Source: Maricaulis sp. (lineage in GTDB: Bacteria > Pseudomonadota > Alphaproteobacteria > Caulobacterales > Maricaulaceae). From it: a DNA stretch of 64,000 nucleotides. The notes below the pieces were generated by a model, which had not been told where the DNA came from, made no database searches, and saw only the letters and a list, made by a program, of their open reading frames with translations. Every line of letters starts with the position of its first letter. Positions within the stretch are counted from its first letter, which is position 1. This document shows, piece after piece, positions 18,136 to 28,292 of this stretch. Location: assembly GCF_030149515.1 (NCBI RefSeq), contig NZ_JASBRI010000015.1, positions 97,059 to 161,058 of the forward strand, written 5' to 3'. Both the position numbers and the translations under genes were made by a program.

Positions 18136-19251
18136 TTACCGGCCGTCCGCCAGCATGCCGGCCACATGCTCGCCGATGGCCAGCGAGCCGGTCAGGCCGG
18201 GGCTTTCGATGCCGAAGAGGGTGACCAGGCCTTTCAGCCCGTGCCGGTCGGCACCGTCGATACGCCAGTCCGGGTGCGGCTCGCCGGGACCGTGCAGCTT
18301 GGGACGGATGCCGGCATAGTCCGGCACCAGCGCGCCGGCGGGCAGGTCCGGCCAGAAGCGGCGGATGGTGGCGTAGAAAGCCTCCCCTCGCGCCGGATCG
18401 ACGCTGTAGTCCTCTGCATCGACGAATTCCAGGTCCGGGCCGAAGCGGGCCTGCCCGCCCAGATCGCGGCGGTAATGCGTGCCCAGCGCGCCGGGAATGG
18501 GCAGCGGATAGACAAGGCGGGAAAACGGCGCCCGGCCCGTCATGGTGAAATAGACGCCCTTGCCCAGATGCAGAGGCGGGATCGCCTCGGCCGGATAGGT
18601 CCCGATCGTGCCGGCCACTGCCTGCGCGCCCAGCCCTGCAGCGATCACCAGATGGCGCGCCGTCACCTCGGTGGCGTGGTCTCCGCCCGTTCGGATGGCG
18701 AACCCGCCGCCCTTGAGCGGCCTTGCTCCGGCGAACGGGGTGTTGACGGCAATCGCCCCGCCGTGCGCGGAAATCTCGCCGGCCAGCGCGTCCATATAGC
18801 CGTGGGCGTCCATCACCCCGCTTTCCGGCGAGAGCAGCGCCGCCTCGGCCCGCAGGCCCGGCTCCAGCGACCGCGCCTCGGCGCCGGAAAGGCGCTGCAT
18901 GCCCTCCACGCCATTGGCCCGGGCCCGGTCGAGGATAGCGTCCAGCCGCTCGATCTCGTGCGGCTCGGTCGCCACGACCAGCTTGCCGCATTTGGCGTGC
19001 CCGATATTGCGGCGTTCCAGAAAGGCGTAGAGCTGGCGCCGCCCCTCCACGCACAGCCGGGCCTTCAGCGAGCCCGTGGGATAGTAGAGCCCGCCATGGA
19101 TCACCTCGGAATTGCGCGAGGAGACGCCCTGCCCGATCGCTTTTTCCTTTTCCAGCACGATGGTCTCGAACCCGCGCTGGACGAGGGCAAAGGCGCAAGC
19201 GAGACCGACAGCGCCTGCGCCGATGACGATGGCGTCGGTGTCGTGGGTCAT
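18136..19251 (-). CDS. NAD(P)/FAD-dependent oxidoreductase (DAO/LhgO-like)
   Basis: A 371-residue FAD-binding DAO-fold protein. It has the dinucleotide motif VIGAGAVGLACA near the N-terminus, the SSRNSEVIHGGLYYP segment diagnostic of L-2-hydroxyglutarate oxidase-like enzymes, and a C-terminal GIESPGLTGSLAIGEHV FAD-contact motif. It probably oxidises a 2-hydroxy acid and passes electrons to the respiratory chain. Its position between tdh and kbl suggests a link to threonine/glycine catabolism, but that is inference. The start at 19251 (MTHDTD) follows GGAGA; an upstream extension lies in the intergenic repeat and is rejected. Confidence 0.85.
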   Translation of the reverse strand: MTHDTDAIVIGAGAVGLACAFALVQRGFETIVLEKEKAIGQGVSSRNSEVIHGGLYYPTGSLKARLCVEGRRQLYAFLERRNIGHAKCGKLVVATEPHEIERLDAILDRARANGVEGMQRLSGAEARSLEPGLRAEAALLSPESGVMDAHGYMDALAGEISAHGGAIAVNTPFAGARPLKGGGFAIRTGGDHATEVTARHLVIAAGLGAQAVAGTIGTYPAEAIPPLHLGKGVYFTMTGRAPFSRLVYPLPIPGALGTHYRRDLGGQARFGPDLEFVDAEDYSVDPARGEAFYATIRRFWPDLPAGALVPDYAGIRPKLHGPGEPHPDWRIDGADRHGLKGLVTLFGIESPGLTGSLAIGEHVAGMLADGR

Positions 19252-19257
19252 GTCACC

Positions 19258-19437
19258 GCGTCTCCTTTCTTCCCCGCGCAAGTGGGGAAGTGGGCCGATG
19301 CGCAGCAACGGGTCGAAGGGGCCTCCGGAGCCGAAGGCGGAGGAGGAAGGCGGCGGAGCCTGGCTCGGACATTCCGCCGCTGACTCGGCGGCCCCTCCCC
19401 GCTTCGCGGGTCCCCCTCCCCCCTATCGTGGGGAGGA
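19258..19437. repeat. G+C-rich palindromic intergenic repeat
   Basis: This gene-free stretch is built of short inverted repeats. Examples are CTTCCCCGC paired with GTGGGGAAG near its left end, and CCCCTCCCCGCTTCGCGGG followed by CCTCCCCCCTATCGTGGGGAGG at its right end. The bases and arrangement resemble the element at 20711-20866, indicating a dispersed intergenic family. Confidence 0.55.
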
Positions 19438-19440
19438 AAC

Positions 19441-20643
19441 TCACACCACGCCCATTTCCTTGCCCACCTTGGTGAAGGCCGCCACGGCGCGGTCGATCAT
19501 GTCCGGCGTGTGGGCGGCGGACATCTGGGTGCGGATGCGCGCCTTGCCCTTGGGCACGACGGGATAGAAGAAGCCGATCACATAGACGCCCTCATCCATC
19601 AGTTTCGACGCCATTTCCTGGGCCAGTTTCGCATCGCCCAGCATGACCGGGATGATCGGATGCTCGCCGGGCAGAAGGTCGAACCCGGCCTCGCTCATGC
19701 CCTTGCGGAAGCGCCGCGCATTGTCGAACAGGCGGGCGCGCAGATCGTCGCCCGCGGCCACCATGTCCAGCGCCTTGAGCGAGGCGCCGACGATGGACGG
19801 CGCCAGCGAGTTGGAGAAGAGATAGGGCCGCGAACGCTGGCGCAGCATGTCGACGATTTCCCTGCGCGCGGCGGTGAACCCGCCCATCGCGCCGCCCAGC
19901 GCCTTGCCCAGCGTGCCGGTGATGATGTCGATCTCGCCGAGCACACCGCAATGCTCCGGTGTGCCGCGGCCTTTCGCGCCCATGAAGCCGTGGGCGTGGC
20001 AATCGTCCACCATGGTCAGCGCGTCATACTGTTTCGCCAGCCGCACGATCTCCGGCAGGTTGGCGATATAGCCGTCCATGGAGAAGACACCGTCGGTGAC
20101 CACGATGATGTGGCGCGCGCCGTCGGCGCGGGCCTGTTTCAGCTGGGTCTCCAGATCGTCCATGTCCGAATTGGCGTAGCGATAGCGCTTCGCCTTGCAC
20201 AATCGCACCCCGTCGATGATGGAGGCATGGTTGAGCGCGTCGGAAACGATCGCATCCTTGGGCCCCAGCAGCGGTTCGAACACGCCGCCATTGGCGTCGA
20301 AGGCGGCGGCATAGAGGATGGCATCCTCGCAGCCGGTGAAAGCCGCGATCTTCGCTTCCAGCGCTTTATGCAGGTCCTGGGTGCCGCAGATGAAACGCAC
20401 CGAGGCGACGCCGAAACCGTGGCTGTCCAGTGTCTCCTTCGCCGCCTCGATCAGTTCGGGCCGGTTGGCCAGGCCGAGATAGTTGTTGGCGCAGAAATTG
20501 ATGACGTGACCGGAATGCCCGTCCGTCTTCACGTCGATCTCGGAAAACTGCTGCGAGGTGATGATCCGCTCGCGCTTGTAGAGCCCGTCGGCCTCGATCT
20601 GGGCGAGCTCGGACTTGAGATCGGCGAAAAAGGCGTCGGACAT
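19441..20643 (-). CDS. kbl: glycine C-acetyltransferase (2-amino-3-ketobutyrate CoA ligase)
   Basis: A 400-residue PLP enzyme of the alpha-oxoamine synthase family. It cleaves 2-amino-3-ketobutyrate with CoA to glycine and acetyl-CoA, the second step of the Tdh pathway. Visible signatures are [15 protein letters not shown], the [10 protein letters not shown] segment with the PLP-contacting Asp/His, and the Schiff-base lysine in [10 protein letters not shown]. In E. coli kbl and tdh are adjacent; here three genes lie between them. Confidence 0.96.
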   Translation of the reverse strand: MSDAFFADLKSELAQIEADGLYKRERIITSQQFSEIDVKTDGHSGHVINFCANNYLGLANRPELIEAAKETLDSHGFGVASVRFICGTQDLHKALEAKIAAFTGCEDAILYAAAFDANGGVFEPLLGPKDAIVSDALNHASIIDGVRLCKAKRYRYANSDMDDLETQLKQARADGARHIIVVTDGVFSMDGYIANLPEIVRLAKQYDALTMVDDCHAHGFMGAKGRGTPEHCGVLGEIDIITGTLGKALGGAMGGFTAARREIVDMLRQRSRPYLFSNSLAPSIVGASLKALDMVAAGDDLRARLFDNARRFRKGMSEAGFDLLPGEHPIIPVMLGDAKLAQEMASKLMDEGVYVIGFFYPVVPKGKARIRTQMSAAHTPDMIDRAVAAFTKVGKEMGVV

Positions 20644-20710
20644 GGCGGGGGCTCCTGATGGGGATTCGTCCCGCCACTTCTATTAAGCCGGCAAGCGCTT
20701 GTCATCCCGG

Positions 20711-20866
20711 CCCCACCTCTCCCCGGCCGGGGAGAGGTCCGAGCGCAGCGAGGGGTGAGGGGCGCGTCCGGCACGGACGCCAGCAAAGACACTTTGCCTG
20801 GCCGCTGACGCGGCCGCCCCTCATCCGGCCCTACGGGCCACCTTCTCCCCGGTCGGGGAGAAGGAG
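20711..20866. repeat. intergenic palindromic element with two flanking hairpins
   Basis: The left end (20715-20738) is a perfect 24-bp palindrome. The right end (20841-20864) has 11-bp arms with a GT centre and a closely related sequence. Between them are a GAGGGGTGAGGGGC segment and its near-complement GCCCCTCATCC. The whole unit can fold into a clover of stems, and it lies between convergent-looking gene ends with no ORF support. Similar units are common between genes in alphaproteobacterial genomes. Confidence 0.65.
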
Positions 20867-22534
20867 TTACACGCTTGGCAGATCCAGGCCCTGCTCGCGC
20901 GCGCAGTCCTTGGCGATCTCGTACCCCGCGTCGGCATGACGCATCACGCCGGTGCCCGGATCGTTCCAGAGCACACGCTCCACGCGCCGGGCCGCCTCCG
21001 GCGTGCCGTCAGCCATCACCACCTGACCGGAATGCATGGAATAGCCCATGCCCACGCCACCGCCATGGTGCAGGGACACCCAGGTGGCGCCGGAGGCGGT
21101 GTTCAGCAAGGCGTTCAAAAGCGGCCAGTCGGCGACGGCGTCGGATCCGTCCATCATACCCTCGGTCTCGCGGTTGGGGCTGGCGACGGAGCCTGAGTCG
21201 AGGTGATCGCGGCCGATCACGACGGGGGCTTTCAGCTCGCCCTTCGCCACCATCTCGTTGAAGGCCAGGCCCAGCCTGTGGCGTTCGCCCAGGCCGACCC
21301 AGCAGATGCGTGCGGGCAGGCCCTGGAACTGTATCCGCTCGCGCGCCATGTCGAGCCAGCGGTGCAGGTGCGGATTGTCCGGGATGAGTTCCTTCACCTT
21401 GGCGTCGGTCCTGTAGATATCCTCCGGATCGCCCGACAGCGCCGCCCAGCGGAAGGGGCCGATGCCCTTGCAGAACAAGGGACGGATATAGGCCGGCACG
21501 AAGCCGGGGAAGTCGAAGGCGTTCTCCACACCCTCGTCGAAGGCGACCTGGCGGATATTGTTGCCGTAGTCGACCGTGGGAATGCCCTGCGCATGGAAGT
21601 CGAGCATGGCCTTCACATGCACCGCCATGGATTTTTTCGCGGCGGCGGCGACGGCGTCGGGATCGCTTTCGCGCCGGGTTTCCCAGTCCTCCAGGGACCA
21701 GCCGGCGGGCAGATAGCCATTGACCGGATCGTGCGCCGAGGTCTGGTCGGTGACGAGATCGGGCTTCACGCCACGGCGCACCAGTTCGGGCAGCACTTCC
21801 GCCGCATTGCCCAGCAAGCCGACAGAGACCGCCTCGCCCCTGGCGCAGGCCTCCCCGATAACCGCCAGCGCCTCGTCGAGATCGCCGGCCTGCCGGTCGA
21901 GATAGCCCGTGCGCAAACGCATCTCGATGCGGCTGGGCTGGCATTCCACGGCGAGCATCGAGGCGCCGGCCATCGTCGCGGCCAGCGGCTGGGCCCCGCC
22001 CATGCCGCCCAGTCCGGCGGTGAGGATCCACCTGCCGGAAAGGTCGCCGCCGAAATGCTGGCGGCCCGCCTCGACAAAGGTCTCGTACGTGCCCTGCACG
22101 ATGCCCTGGGAGCCGATATAGATCCACGAGCCGGCCGTCATCTGGCCGTACATCATCAGCCCCTTCTTATCGAGCTCGCGGAAATGCTCCCAGGTGGCCC
22201 AATGGGGCACGAGATTGGAATTGGCGATCAGCACGCGCGGGGCGTCGGCATGGGTGCGGAACACCCCGACCGGCTTGCCGGACTGGACCAGCAGGGTCTC
22301 GTCCTCATTCAGGCGTTTCAGGGTCGCCACGATGCGGTCGAAACTCTCCCAGTCGCGCGCGGCCCGGCCGATCCCGCCATAGACGACCAGCTCTTCCGGT
22401 TTTTCGGCAACTTCGGGATCGAGATTGTTCATCAGCATGCGCAGCGGTGCCTCGGCGGCCCAGTGGGTGGCATCGAGTTCGCTGCCGTGCCTGGCGCGGA
22501 TGGTGCGGGAATTGTCGCGGCGGGTCTGGGTCAC
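20867..22534 (-). CDS. hutU: urocanate hydratase
   Basis: A 555-residue, full-length urocanase. It converts urocanate to imidazolonepropionate using tightly bound NAD. Family motifs include [41 protein letters not shown] and [15 protein letters not shown], which carries the active-site cysteine. Translation starts with GTG directly abutting the hutG stop (TAAGTG), consistent with coupling. It is the last gene of the hutIHGU transcript. Confidence 0.97.
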   Translation of the reverse strand: MTQTRRDNSRTIRARHGSELDATHWAAEAPLRMLMNNLDPEVAEKPEELVVYGGIGRAARDWESFDRIVATLKRLNEDETLLVQSGKPVGVFRTHADAPRVLIANSNLVPHWATWEHFRELDKKGLMMYGQMTAGSWIYIGSQGIVQGTYETFVEAGRQHFGGDLSGRWILTAGLGGMGGAQPLAATMAGASMLAVECQPSRIEMRLRTGYLDRQAGDLDEALAVIGEACARGEAVSVGLLGNAAEVLPELVRRGVKPDLVTDQTSAHDPVNGYLPAGWSLEDWETRRESDPDAVAAAAKKSMAVHVKAMLDFHAQGIPTVDYGNNIRQVAFDEGVENAFDFPGFVPAYIRPLFCKGIGPFRWAALSGDPEDIYRTDAKVKELIPDNPHLHRWLDMARERIQFQGLPARICWVGLGERHRLGLAFNEMVAKGELKAPVVIGRDHLDSGSVASPNRETEGMMDGSDAVADWPLLNALLNTASGATWVSLHHGGGVGMGYSMHSGQVVMADGTPEAARRVERVLWNDPGTGVMRHADAGYEIAKDCAREQGLDLPSV

Positions 22535-23347
22535 TTACTTCACCTCTCCGGAATATAGCATGGCGGCGGCATCCAGCGCTGCCTTGATCGTGTCCTTCAG
22601 GGCGGCGCGCAGGGCCTCCGCCCGGGTCTCGTCGAAGGCCCAGGGCGGGCCTTCATGCATGTAGGCGGACTGGGCGAGTTCCATCTGCAGGGCGTGGACA
22701 TTCTGGCCGGGCCGGCCATAGGCGCGGGTGATCCAGCCACCCCTGAACCGGCCATTGACGATGGCGGCGTAGTCATCGTGGTCCATCATCGCCTTCACCG
22801 CCCAGCGCTCGATCGAGCGGTCGCAGCTCTCCCCGCCATTCGTGCCCAGATTGAGGTCGGGCAGCGTGCCCTCGAACAGGCGCGGGACCTGGCTGGCGAT
22901 GGAATGGGCATCCCACAACAGGGCATAGCCGTGCTCCATGCGTGTCTGCACGATCAGCTCGGTGAGCGCACGGTGATAGGGATCGTAATACTCGGTGCGG
23001 CGCTGTTCGGTCTCCTCGTCGTCCGGCGCCTCGCCCTCGCGATAGATCGGCGTGCCGTCGAACAGCGTGGTCGGAACCAGCTCCGTGGTCGCCTGCCCGG
23101 GATAGAGCGAGGTGCCGGTGGGATCGCGATTGAGGTCGATTACATAGCGCGAGTAGTTCGCCCTGATGATCGAGGCCTTGAACCCGCCCAGGAAATCGTA
23201 GAGCTGCGGCACGTGCCAGTCCGTATCCGGCAGGCCGCGCGCCGGATCGCTCAGCCGCGTTTCCAGGCCCGGGCTCAGCGCCGTGCCCGAATGCGGCATG
23301 GAGACAATCAGCGGCGATGTACCGCGATGCAGCTGGTAGATATCCAT
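22535..23347 (-). CDS. hutG: N-formylglutamate deformylase
   Basis: A 270-residue N-formylglutamate amidohydrolase, a zinc-dependent enzyme. It releases formate and glutamate in the last step of the five-step histidine route. The signature SMPHSGTALSPGLE lies near the N-terminus, and DAHSIASQVPRLFEG marks the active site. Its ATG overlaps the hutH stop by one base (TGATG). Its presence with hutF shows that formiminoglutamate is deiminated rather than hydrolysed directly. Confidence 0.95.
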   Translation of the reverse strand: MDIYQLHRGTSPLIVSMPHSGTALSPGLETRLSDPARGLPDTDWHVPQLYDFLGGFKASIIRANYSRYVIDLNRDPTGTSLYPGQATTELVPTTLFDGTPIYREGEAPDDEETEQRRTEYYDPYHRALTELIVQTRMEHGYALLWDAHSIASQVPRLFEGTLPDLNLGTNGGESCDRSIERWAVKAMMDHDDYAAIVNGRFRGGWITRAYGRPGQNVHALQMELAQSAYMHEGPPWAFDETRAEALRAALKDTIKAALDAAAMLYSGEVK

Positions 23348-24870
23348 CAGGCGATTCCCGGCAGATCACCCGCCGCCACGGCCAGCGCCCCGCCCGCGAC
23401 CAGGCGGCGGGCCTGGTCGATATCGGCAGCAAAATAGCGGTCGTCGGACAGGGCGGGAACCTTGTCGCGCAGGGTTTTCCGTGCCCGTTCCAGGCGCACC
23501 GACGAGGTCAGCCCGTCATGGAAATCCATGCCCTGCACCGCACTCATCGCCTCGATCCCGACCACGCAATGCAGGTTCTCCGCCATTTTCAGCAGCCGGA
23601 AGGCGCCGTGCGTGGCCATGGAGACATGGTCTTCCTGGTTGGCACTGGTGGGGATGCTGTCGACCGAGGCGGGCCAGGCCTTCTGCTTGTTCTCCGAGAC
23701 CAGGGCCGCAGCGGTGACATGGGCGATCATGAAGCCGGAATTGATGCCGGGATTGGGAGTCAGGAAGGCCGGAAGGCCGGAGACAGCCGGATCCGTCAGC
23801 AACGCCACCCGGCGCTCGCAGATCGAGCCGATCTCGCAGGCCGCCATGGCGATCTGGTCGGCGGCGAAGGCGACCGGTTCGGCGTGGAAATTGCCGCCGG
23901 AGATCGCCTCGCCCGTATCGGTGAAGACCAGCGGATTGTCGGTGACGGCGTTGGCCTCGCGTTCCAGCACCGTGCCGGCCTGGTCCAGAAGGTCCATCAC
24001 CGCGCCCATCACCTGGGGCTGGCAGCGCAGGCAGTAGGGATCCTGGATCTTTTCGCAATCGGCATGACTGGCCAGGATGGCCGAACCGTCCAGCAGGTCG
24101 CGCAGCGCGGCGGCCACGGCAATCTGGCCGGGATGGCCGCGCAGGGCGTGGATGCGCTTGTCGAAGGGCGCCACGGAGCCCTTGGCCGCTTCCACCGAGA
24201 AGGCGCCGGAGACCAGCGCCGTCTTGAACCCGGCCTCGACTTCGAACAGGCCGGCCAGCGCCAGCGCGGTGGAGGTCTGCGTGCCGTTAAGAAGGGCCAG
24301 ACCTTCCTTGGGACCCAGCCGGACCGGCTCCAGGCCGGCCTTTGCCAGCGCATCGGCGGCCGGCATGCGCTCGCCCTTCCATGTCGCCTCGCCGGCCCCG
24401 ATCAGGGCGGCGGACATGTGGGCCAGCGGCGCGAGATCGCCGGAGGCACCGACCGAGCCCTGCGACGGGATCACCGGCAGGACATCCCCGTCCAGCATCG
24501 CCTGGATCGCCTCGATCGTGGTCCAGCGTACGCCGGAGGCGCCGCGCCCGAGCGACGCCATTTTCAGCGCCAGGATCAGCCGCACGATCCGTTCGGGCAG
24601 CGCCTCGCCGACGCCGGCGGCATGGGAGAGCACCAGACGCTCCTGAAGCGTCGCCAGTTCGTCGTCGGCGATGCGCGTCTGGGCCAGCTTGCCGAACCCG
24701 GTATTGAGCCCGTAGACCGCCCGGCCCGAGGCGATGAGATCGTCCACCGTCTGTGCGGCGGCATCGACCGCCGCCTTCGCCCCGGCCCCGATCTTCGGCG
24801 CACCGCCGCGATAGATCGCGGCCCAGTCGGCCAGGCGCATGGCGCCGGGTGTCACGGTGATGGCACTCAC
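23347..24870 (-). CDS. hutH: histidine ammonia-lyase
   Basis: A 507-residue lyase that deaminates histidine to trans-urocanate. The autocatalytic MIO cofactor forms from Ala-Ser-Gly at 142-144 in [17 protein letters not shown] chose the GTG at 24870, which overlaps the hutI stop as GTGA and has GGAGG nine bases upstream. An ATG at 24876 would add two residues. A much longer open frame extending to 25443 lies inside hutI and is not coding. Confidence 0.96.
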   Translation of the reverse strand: MSAITVTPGAMRLADWAAIYRGGAPKIGAGAKAAVDAAAQTVDDLIASGRAVYGLNTGFGKLAQTRIADDELATLQERLVLSHAAGVGEALPERIVRLILALKMASLGRGASGVRWTTIEAIQAMLDGDVLPVIPSQGSVGASGDLAPLAHMSAALIGAGEATWKGERMPAADALAKAGLEPVRLGPKEGLALLNGTQTSTALALAGLFEVEAGFKTALVSGAFSVEAAKGSVAPFDKRIHALRGHPGQIAVAAALRDLLDGSAILASHADCEKIQDPYCLRCQPQVMGAVMDLLDQAGTVLEREANAVTDNPLVFTDTGEAISGGNFHAEPVAFAADQIAMAACEIGSICERRVALLTDPAVSGLPAFLTPNPGINSGFMIAHVTAAALVSENKQKAWPASVDSIPTSANQEDHVSMATHGAFRLLKMAENLHCVVGIEAMSAVQGMDFHDGLTSSVRLERARKTLRDKVPALSDDRYFAADIDQARRLVAGGALAVAAGDLPGIA

Positions 24871-26075
24871 AACCATTCTCCTCCCAGGACGCGGCCATGC
24901 AGGGGCCGCCGTCCGATCCACTGAACCAGTTCCGCGGGACGTTCGATGTCCCAGATCGCCAGATCCGCCCTCTTGCCCGCCTCCAGCGTGCCGATCTCGC
25001 CGCTCAGGCCCAGGGCGCGGGCGCCCTCCCGGGTGATACCGGCAAAGGCCTCCTCGACGGTGAGATGAAAGAGGGTGCAGGCCATGTTCGCCGCGGTCAG
25101 CAGCGAGACCAGGGGCGACGTGCCCGGATTGGCATCGGTCGCCACGGCCATGGGAACGCCCGCATCGCGCATCAACCCGATCGGCGGCAGGCGTTTTTCG
25201 CGCAGTGCATAGAAGGCGCCGGGCAGGAGCACGCCGACCGTGCCCGCCTTCGCCATCGCCGCCACGCCGTCGGCACGGGTGTACTCGATATGGTCCGCCG
25301 AGAGTCCGCCGAATTCCGCCACCAGTTTCGCACCGCCCGTATCGGACAACTGGTCGGCATGCAGCTTCACCGGCAGGCCTGCCGCCTTGGCAGCAATAAA
25401 GAGACGCCGCGTCTCCTCGGGCGAAAAGGCGATGGTCTCGCAATAGGCGTCCACGGCCTCGGCCAGGCCCGATTTCGCCACCTCCCGGACCAGCGGGATG
25501 CAGACTTCATCGATATAGGCGCCCGAACGCCCCTCATACTCCACCGGTATGGTGTGCGCGGCCAGCAGGGTGGGCACGATGCGCATGCCCGAGGCGAGGC
25601 CGACGCCGCGCGCCGCCTTGAGCTGGGTCAGCTCGCTCTCACGGGTCAGGCCATAGCCCGACTTGATCTCGATCGTGCCCACACCCTCGCTGGCAAAGGC
25701 ATCCAGGCGGGAGAGCGCTCCGGCAGCCAGTTCCGCCGCCCCCGCCTTGCGGGTGGCCTCGACGGTCTTGCGGATGCCGCCGCCTTCCTTCGCGATGGCC
25801 TGATAGCTCTCGCCAGCCAGCTTGCGCTCATACTCGTCCGACCGGTCCCCGGCGAAGACGAGATGGGTATGGCAATCGACCAGCGCCGGCGTGACCCAGC
25901 GGCCTTCCAGGTTGTCGGTGATATCGGCCTCGCCCGGCAGGTCGGCCGCCGGCCCGACCCAGGCGATGCGCTCACCGGAAATCCCGATCGCCCCTGCCTC
26001 GATCGTACCGTAGGGCGTCTCGCCCGGCACCATCGTGGCCAGGCGGGCATCTGTCAGCACTCGGTCGAAACGCAT
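24867..26075 (-). CDS. hutI: imidazolonepropionase
   Basis: A 402-residue amidohydrolase that opens the imidazolone ring to give formiminoglutamate. The metal-binding HxH is at His69/His71 in [11 protein letters not shown]. Further conserved segments are [16 protein letters not shown] (here [13 protein letters not shown]) and a C-terminal [10 protein letters not shown]. It is the first gene of the minus-strand hut transcript and lies just downstream of the HutC operator. Confidence 0.96.
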   Translation of the reverse strand: MRFDRVLTDARLATMVPGETPYGTIEAGAIGISGERIAWVGPAADLPGEADITDNLEGRWVTPALVDCHTHLVFAGDRSDEYERKLAGESYQAIAKEGGGIRKTVEATRKAGAAELAAGALSRLDAFASEGVGTIEIKSGYGLTRESELTQLKAARGVGLASGMRIVPTLLAAHTIPVEYEGRSGAYIDEVCIPLVREVAKSGLAEAVDAYCETIAFSPEETRRLFIAAKAAGLPVKLHADQLSDTGGAKLVAEFGGLSADHIEYTRADGVAAMAKAGTVGVLLPGAFYALREKRLPPIGLMRDAGVPMAVATDANPGTSPLVSLLTAANMACTLFHLTVEEAFAGITREGARALGLSGEIGTLEAGKRADLAIWDIERPAELVQWIGRRPLHGRVLGGEWL

Positions 26076-26099
26076 CGGTGGGCCCTTTGCAAGCGGCTA

Positions 26100-26113
26100 A
26101 TTGTCTATACAAT
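26100..26113. promoter_or_regulatory. HutC operator between divergent hut operons
   Basis: The 14-mer ATTGTCTATACAAT is a near-perfect inverted repeat, with ATTGT and ACAAT arms around a four-base centre. It closely resembles described HutC sites (TTGTATATACAA-like). It is centred in the 79-base gap between hutI and hutF and would allow HutC, encoded in the plus-strand operon, to repress both transcripts until urocanate accumulates. Confidence 0.8.
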
Positions 26114-26154
26114 AAAAGCGCGATTTTGAGTCTGTCCAGACGGGACGCGCCGCG

Positions 26155-27519
26155 ATGACTGAATTTCATGCCGAGACCTGCCTTCTGCCAGCCGGATGGG
26201 CCAGCCGGGTCTCGATCCGTGTGGATGAGACCGGCAGCCTAGCGCAGATAACACCGGACAGCGATCCGGCACCCGGCGCGATCCGGCTGGGTACGGTGGT
26301 GCCGGGCATGGCCAATCTCCACTCGCACAGCTTCCAGCGCGCCATGGCCGGGCTGACGGAAGTCCGCGGCGCCGGAGAGGACAGTTTCTGGTCCTGGCGC
26401 CAGCTGATGTACGCCTTCAACGAGCGTCTCAGCCCCGACCATGTCGAGGTGATCGCCTCCATGGTGCAGATCGAGATGCTGGAGGCGGGCTTCACCAGTG
26501 TCGGCGAGTTCCACTATCTCCACCACGCGCCTGACGGTTCGGCCTATGACGATCCGGCGGAAATGGCCGGACGCATCTGCGCCGCCGCCGGCCGGACGGG
26601 GATCGCCCTCACCCTCCTGCCCGTCTTCTACCGCTGGTCCGGCTTCGGCCGGCAACAGCCCGGCGACGGCCAGCGCCGCTTTCTCAACGATCCCGACAGC
26701 TATGCCCGTCTGCTCGAGGCCGCGCTTGGGCACACGCGGCGGCTGCGGCATGCCCGGACCGGCATCGCCCCGCATTCGCTTCGCGCAGCGGACATGGACG
26801 ACATCGCCGCGATTTTGCCGCTTGCCGACGGCGGGCCGGTCCATATTCACATCGCCGAACAGACCGCGGAAGTGGATGACTGCCTCGCCGCGACGGGCGT
26901 GCGGCCGGTGCGCCATCTCTTCAACCATCAGCCCGTGGACGATCGCTGGTGCCTGATCCACGCCACCCACATGGATGCCGGCGAGACACGCGATCTGGCC
27001 GTGTCAGGCGCCGTGGCCGGCCTGTGCCCCCTGACCGAAGCCAATCTGGGCGACGGCCTGTTTCCGGCCGCCGACTATCTCGCGGCGGGCGGACGGATCG
27101 GCATCGGCTCGGACAGTCATATCCGCATCGACCTGGCCGAAGAGCTGCGGCTTCTGGAATACGGCGCCCGTCTCACCGCACGCCGGCGCAATGTCCTTGC
27201 AGCACCCCGTGCCAGCACCGGACGCACCCTGTTCGACGCGGCCCTGGCCGGCGGCGCCCGGGCGCTGGGGCAGGCTTCCGGCGCGATTGCTCCCGGACAG
27301 CGCGCCGACCTTGTCGAGCTGGACACCGATCATCCCGTCCTGTCCGGGCGCAGGGGCGACAAGCTGCTGGACAGCTGGCTGTTCAGCGGCGACAGCCGCC
27401 TGGTGCGCTCGGTCCATGTCGGCGGCCGGGCCTGTGTGCACGGGGGACGTGCTCTTGCGCGCGACCCTGTGGTATCGGCCTGGCATCGCGTCCTGGCAGA
27501 CATTCTGGAGCCGGCCTGA
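26155..27519 (+). CDS. hutF: formimidoylglutamate deiminase
   Basis: A 454-residue amidohydrolase that converts N-formimino-L-glutamate to N-formyl-L-glutamate and ammonia. The metal motif HSH (His56, His58) lies in GMANLHSHSFQRAMAG, and a conserved GIAPHSLRA segment follows mid-protein. It starts the plus-strand hut transcript, and its TGA overlaps the hutC ATG (TGATG). It defines the five-enzyme branch together with HutG. Confidence 0.95.
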   Translation: MTEFHAETCLLPAGWASRVSIRVDETGSLAQITPDSDPAPGAIRLGTVVPGMANLHSHSFQRAMAGLTEVRGAGEDSFWSWRQLMYAFNERLSPDHVEVIASMVQIEMLEAGFTSVGEFHYLHHAPDGSAYDDPAEMAGRICAAAGRTGIALTLLPVFYRWSGFGRQQPGDGQRRFLNDPDSYARLLEAALGHTRRLRHARTGIAPHSLRAADMDDIAAILPLADGGPVHIHIAEQTAEVDDCLAATGVRPVRHLFNHQPVDDRWCLIHATHMDAGETRDLAVSGAVAGLCPLTEANLGDGLFPAADYLAAGGRIGIGSDSHIRIDLAEELRLLEYGARLTARRRNVLAAPRASTGRTLFDAALAGGARALGQASGAIAPGQRADLVELDTDHPVLSGRRGDKLLDSWLFSGDSRLVRSVHVGGRACVHGGRALARDPVVSAWHRVLADILEPA

Positions 27520-28256
27520 TGAACCGCCAATGTGACGATATCCGGCTGGACGGACAGGGTCCGGTCTATGACCAGATCAAGCGCGCGATTTCGGGCCTGA
27601 TCCGGTCGGGCAGCTGGAAGCCCGGCGACCGGCTGCCGTCGGAAGCCCAGCTGAGCGACTATCTTGAAACGGCCCGCATGACGATCAACCGCGCACTCAA
27701 GGAACTCACCGAAGAGGGTCTGCTGGTGCGCAAACGCCGGGCCGGCACATTCGTGGCGCAACCCGAGTCGCCCTCGGCCATTCTCAAGATCGTCGACATG
27801 GCCAGCGCCATCCCGGCCCGCGGCCAGGTCTATGGCTATCGCTGCGAGGTCAACGAGACCGTGCCGGCGCCCGACACCATCGCCAAGCGCATGCGCCTGG
27901 CACACGGGGCGCGACTGCAGCACGTACAGTGCCTGCACACGGCCGACGGCGAGATCGTCGAATACGAGGAACGCTGGATCAACCTGGCCCTGTTGCCGCA
28001 AGCCGGCAGGGCCGACTTTTCCGGGCAGAGCCCGAGCGGCTGGCTGCAGCGCGCCACACCCTGGACCGAGGCCGAACACACAGTCTCGGCCGTCAACGCC
28101 ACACCCGAACAGGCCCGGCGCCTGGGCGTCGCACCGGGCGCGGCGCTCCTGGTGCTGGAAAGGCGCACCTTCCACAATGAAGACGTCGTCACCTATGCCC
28201 GTCTCACCCATCCCGGCACCCGCCATTCCATGACGGAACGCTTCGGGCCCGGTTAG
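27519..28256 (+). CDS. hutC: histidine utilization repressor, GntR/HutC family
   Basis: A 245-residue regulator. Residues about 10-80 are a GntR winged helix (WKPGDRLPSEAQLSDYLETARMTINRALKEL). Residues about 95-240 are a UTRA effector domain, expected to bind urocanate. The start overlaps the hutF stop. A HutC-like operator lies 1.4 kb upstream in the divergent hut promoter, so autoregulation is likely. A longer in-frame extension inside hutF is not coding. Confidence 0.94.
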   Translation: MNRQCDDIRLDGQGPVYDQIKRAISGLIRSGSWKPGDRLPSEAQLSDYLETARMTINRALKELTEEGLLVRKRRAGTFVAQPESPSAILKIVDMASAIPARGQVYGYRCEVNETVPAPDTIAKRMRLAHGARLQHVQCLHTADGEIVEYEERWINLALLPQAGRADFSGQSPSGWLQRATPWTEAEHTVSAVNATPEQARRLGVAPGAALLVLERRTFHNEDVVTYARLTHPGTRHSMTERFGPG

Positions 28257-28292
28257 CGCTGCCGCGCGTCCGGAGAACCGGGAAAATCTCCC

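Noticed and set aside
24871..25443. Extension of hutH into hutI
   Set aside because: This region is the coding sequence of hutI in another frame; HutH length and coupling favour the GTG at 24870.
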